Positions 32,986-33,566 of a stretch of DNA of 33,566 nucleotides are shown in pieces. Source of the stretch: Opitutia bacterium. Its GTDB lineage: Bacteria; Verrucomicrobiota; Verrucomicrobiia; Opitutales; UBA953. Location: NCBI GenBank assembly GCA_947456525.1, contig CANGRI010000009.1, positions 1-33,566 on the forward strand, in the 5' to 3' direction. The notes beneath the pieces were generated by a model. The model saw only the letters and a program-made list of their open reading frames with translations. It did not search any database and was not told where the DNA came from. The translations under genes and the position numbers were made by a program. Every line of letters starts with the position of its first letter. Position 1 is the stretch's first letter.

Positions 32986-33030
32986 TTGAACAAAGCGGGG
33001 TGATTGGCTGACATAGGGGACTCACCCCTA
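32986..33030 (+). promoter_or_regulatory. candidate promoter and dyad before the TIM-barrel isomerase gene
   Basis: TTGAAC (32986-32991) precedes ATTGGCTGACATAG (33003-33016), which supplies GACATA at an 18-nt or CATAGG at a 20-nt spacing. It overlaps the perfect 6-bp dyad TAGGGG-ACTCA-CCCCTA (33014-33030), which ends 6 bp before the ATG. Confidence 0.45.
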
Positions 33031-33036
33031 CGCACC

Positions 33037-33566
33037 ATGTCACAGCGCCCTGTTACCCTCTTCACCGGCCAGTGGGCCGACCTCAAGATCGCCGACCTGC
33101 TCCCTAAGGTCAAAGCCATGGGCTACGAAGGCGTCGAGCTCGCCTGTTGGGGCGATCACTTCGACGTCGTCCGCGCCGTCAACGAGCCTGGCTACGTCGA
33201 GTCCGTCTGGAAGCTCCTCGCGCAGCACGACCTCGGTTGCTGGGCGATCTCCGCCCACCTCGTCGGCCAGGCCACCTGCGACAACATCGACGAACGCCAC
33301 CAGTGCATCCTCCCGGCTCACGTCTGGGGTGACGGCAATCCCGAAGGCGTCCGCCAGCGCGCCTGCGCCGAGATGGCCCTGACCGCCCAGGCCGCCCGCA
33401 AGTTCTTCGACGCCGGCAAGGCCTACATGGCCAACAAGCCGAAGGGTTCCGGCAAGACCGTCGTCAACGGTTTCACCGGCTCTTCCATCTGGCACGCGAT
33501 CTACGCCTTCCCGCCCACCAACCAGGCCTACCTGCAGAAGGGTTACGACGACTTCGCCAAGCGCTG
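33037..33566 (+). CDS. sugar phosphate isomerase/epimerase (xylose-isomerase-like TIM barrel), 3' end outside window
   Basis: The reading frame is open from the ATG at 33037 to the window edge, giving 176 residues and an incomplete last codon. The start [25 protein letters not shown]... with the segment [16 protein letters not shown] is the first beta/alpha unit of the AP-endonuclease-2/xylose-isomerase-like barrel. [15 protein letters not shown] and the following [15 protein letters not shown] contain the His and Asp residues typical of the metal centre of this group. Relatives isomerise or epimerise sugars or inositol derivatives; the precise substrate is open. The location 76 bp behind xylAB suggests a role in pentose use, but its own promoter-like element means it may be separately controlled. 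Confidence 0.9.
   Translation, partial: MSQRPVTLFTGQWADLKIADLLPKVKAMGYEGVELACWGDHFDVVRAVNEPGYVESVWKLLAQHDLGCWAISAHLVGQATCDNIDERHQCILPAHVWGDGNPEGVRQRACAEMALTAQAARKFFDAGKAYMANKPKGSGKTVVNGFTGSSIWHAIYAFPPTNQAYLQKGYDDFAKR

Overview
This GC-rich (about 64 %) window looks like chromosome from a member of the Planctomycetota-Verrucomicrobiota-Chlamydiota group, most likely a Verrucomicrobiota (Opitutae-like) bacterium. The basis is gene content: three large secreted proteins with the Planctomycete-type cytochrome c / DUF1549 / DUF1553 architecture, two twin-arginine DUF1501 proteins, a DUF1080 protein, a ThuA-domain protein and a xylose-isomerase-like TIM-barrel protein. This is inference from families, not a taxonomic placement. 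Shine-Dalgarno sequences are scarce, and several promoter-like elements sit very close to start codons.

Layout. 1-9.7 kb: the 3' part of an ABC ATPase, a CrtI-like FAD oxidoreductase, an unrecognised protein, an exported S9 peptidase, a DUF1080 protein, a cupin, an SGNH hydrolase, an exported protein with one CxxCH motif, and a divergent sigma-70 factor. The only start codons available to the CxxCH gene lie inside the sigma gene's terminator hairpin. 9.7-16.2 kb: a 313-bp regulatory gap, a lactonase-like lipoprotein, a PSCyt1/DUF1549/DUF1553 protein with a jelly-roll-like insert, a DUF1501 protein and a convergent glycerate kinase. 16.3-24.5 kb: two tandem paralogous PSCyt1/DUF1549/DUF1553 giants and a second DUF1501 gene, with promoters and strong terminators between units. 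24.5-29.1 kb: a small exported protein built from 20-residue YD-like repeats, a ThuA-domain protein, a coiled-coil protein ending in what appears to be an NYN (YacP/PIN-like) nuclease domain, and a DMT-family transporter. 29.1-33.6 kb: panC, then xylA-xylB and the start of a sugar isomerase/epimerase that runs off the end.

How the genes may fit together. Many products are predicted to be exported and to act on sugars, esters or peptides (S9 peptidase, DUF1080, SGNH hydrolase, lactonase, ThuA, PSCyt/DUF1501 sets). Cytoplasmic partners handle pentoses and glycerate (xylA, xylB, glycerate kinase, TIM-barrel isomerase). The whole reads as carbohydrate scavenging. The biochemical roles of the PSCyt1/DUF1549/DUF1553 and DUF1501 proteins are not established.

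The least expected items are the coiled-coil/NYN fusion, the YD-like repeat protein, the start codon buried in a terminator stem-loop, and a dyad of the form ATAGGG-N5-CCCTA shared upstream of xylA, the TIM-barrel gene and the lactonase gene. No tRNA, rRNA, CRISPR array, insertion sequence or prophage gene was seen.
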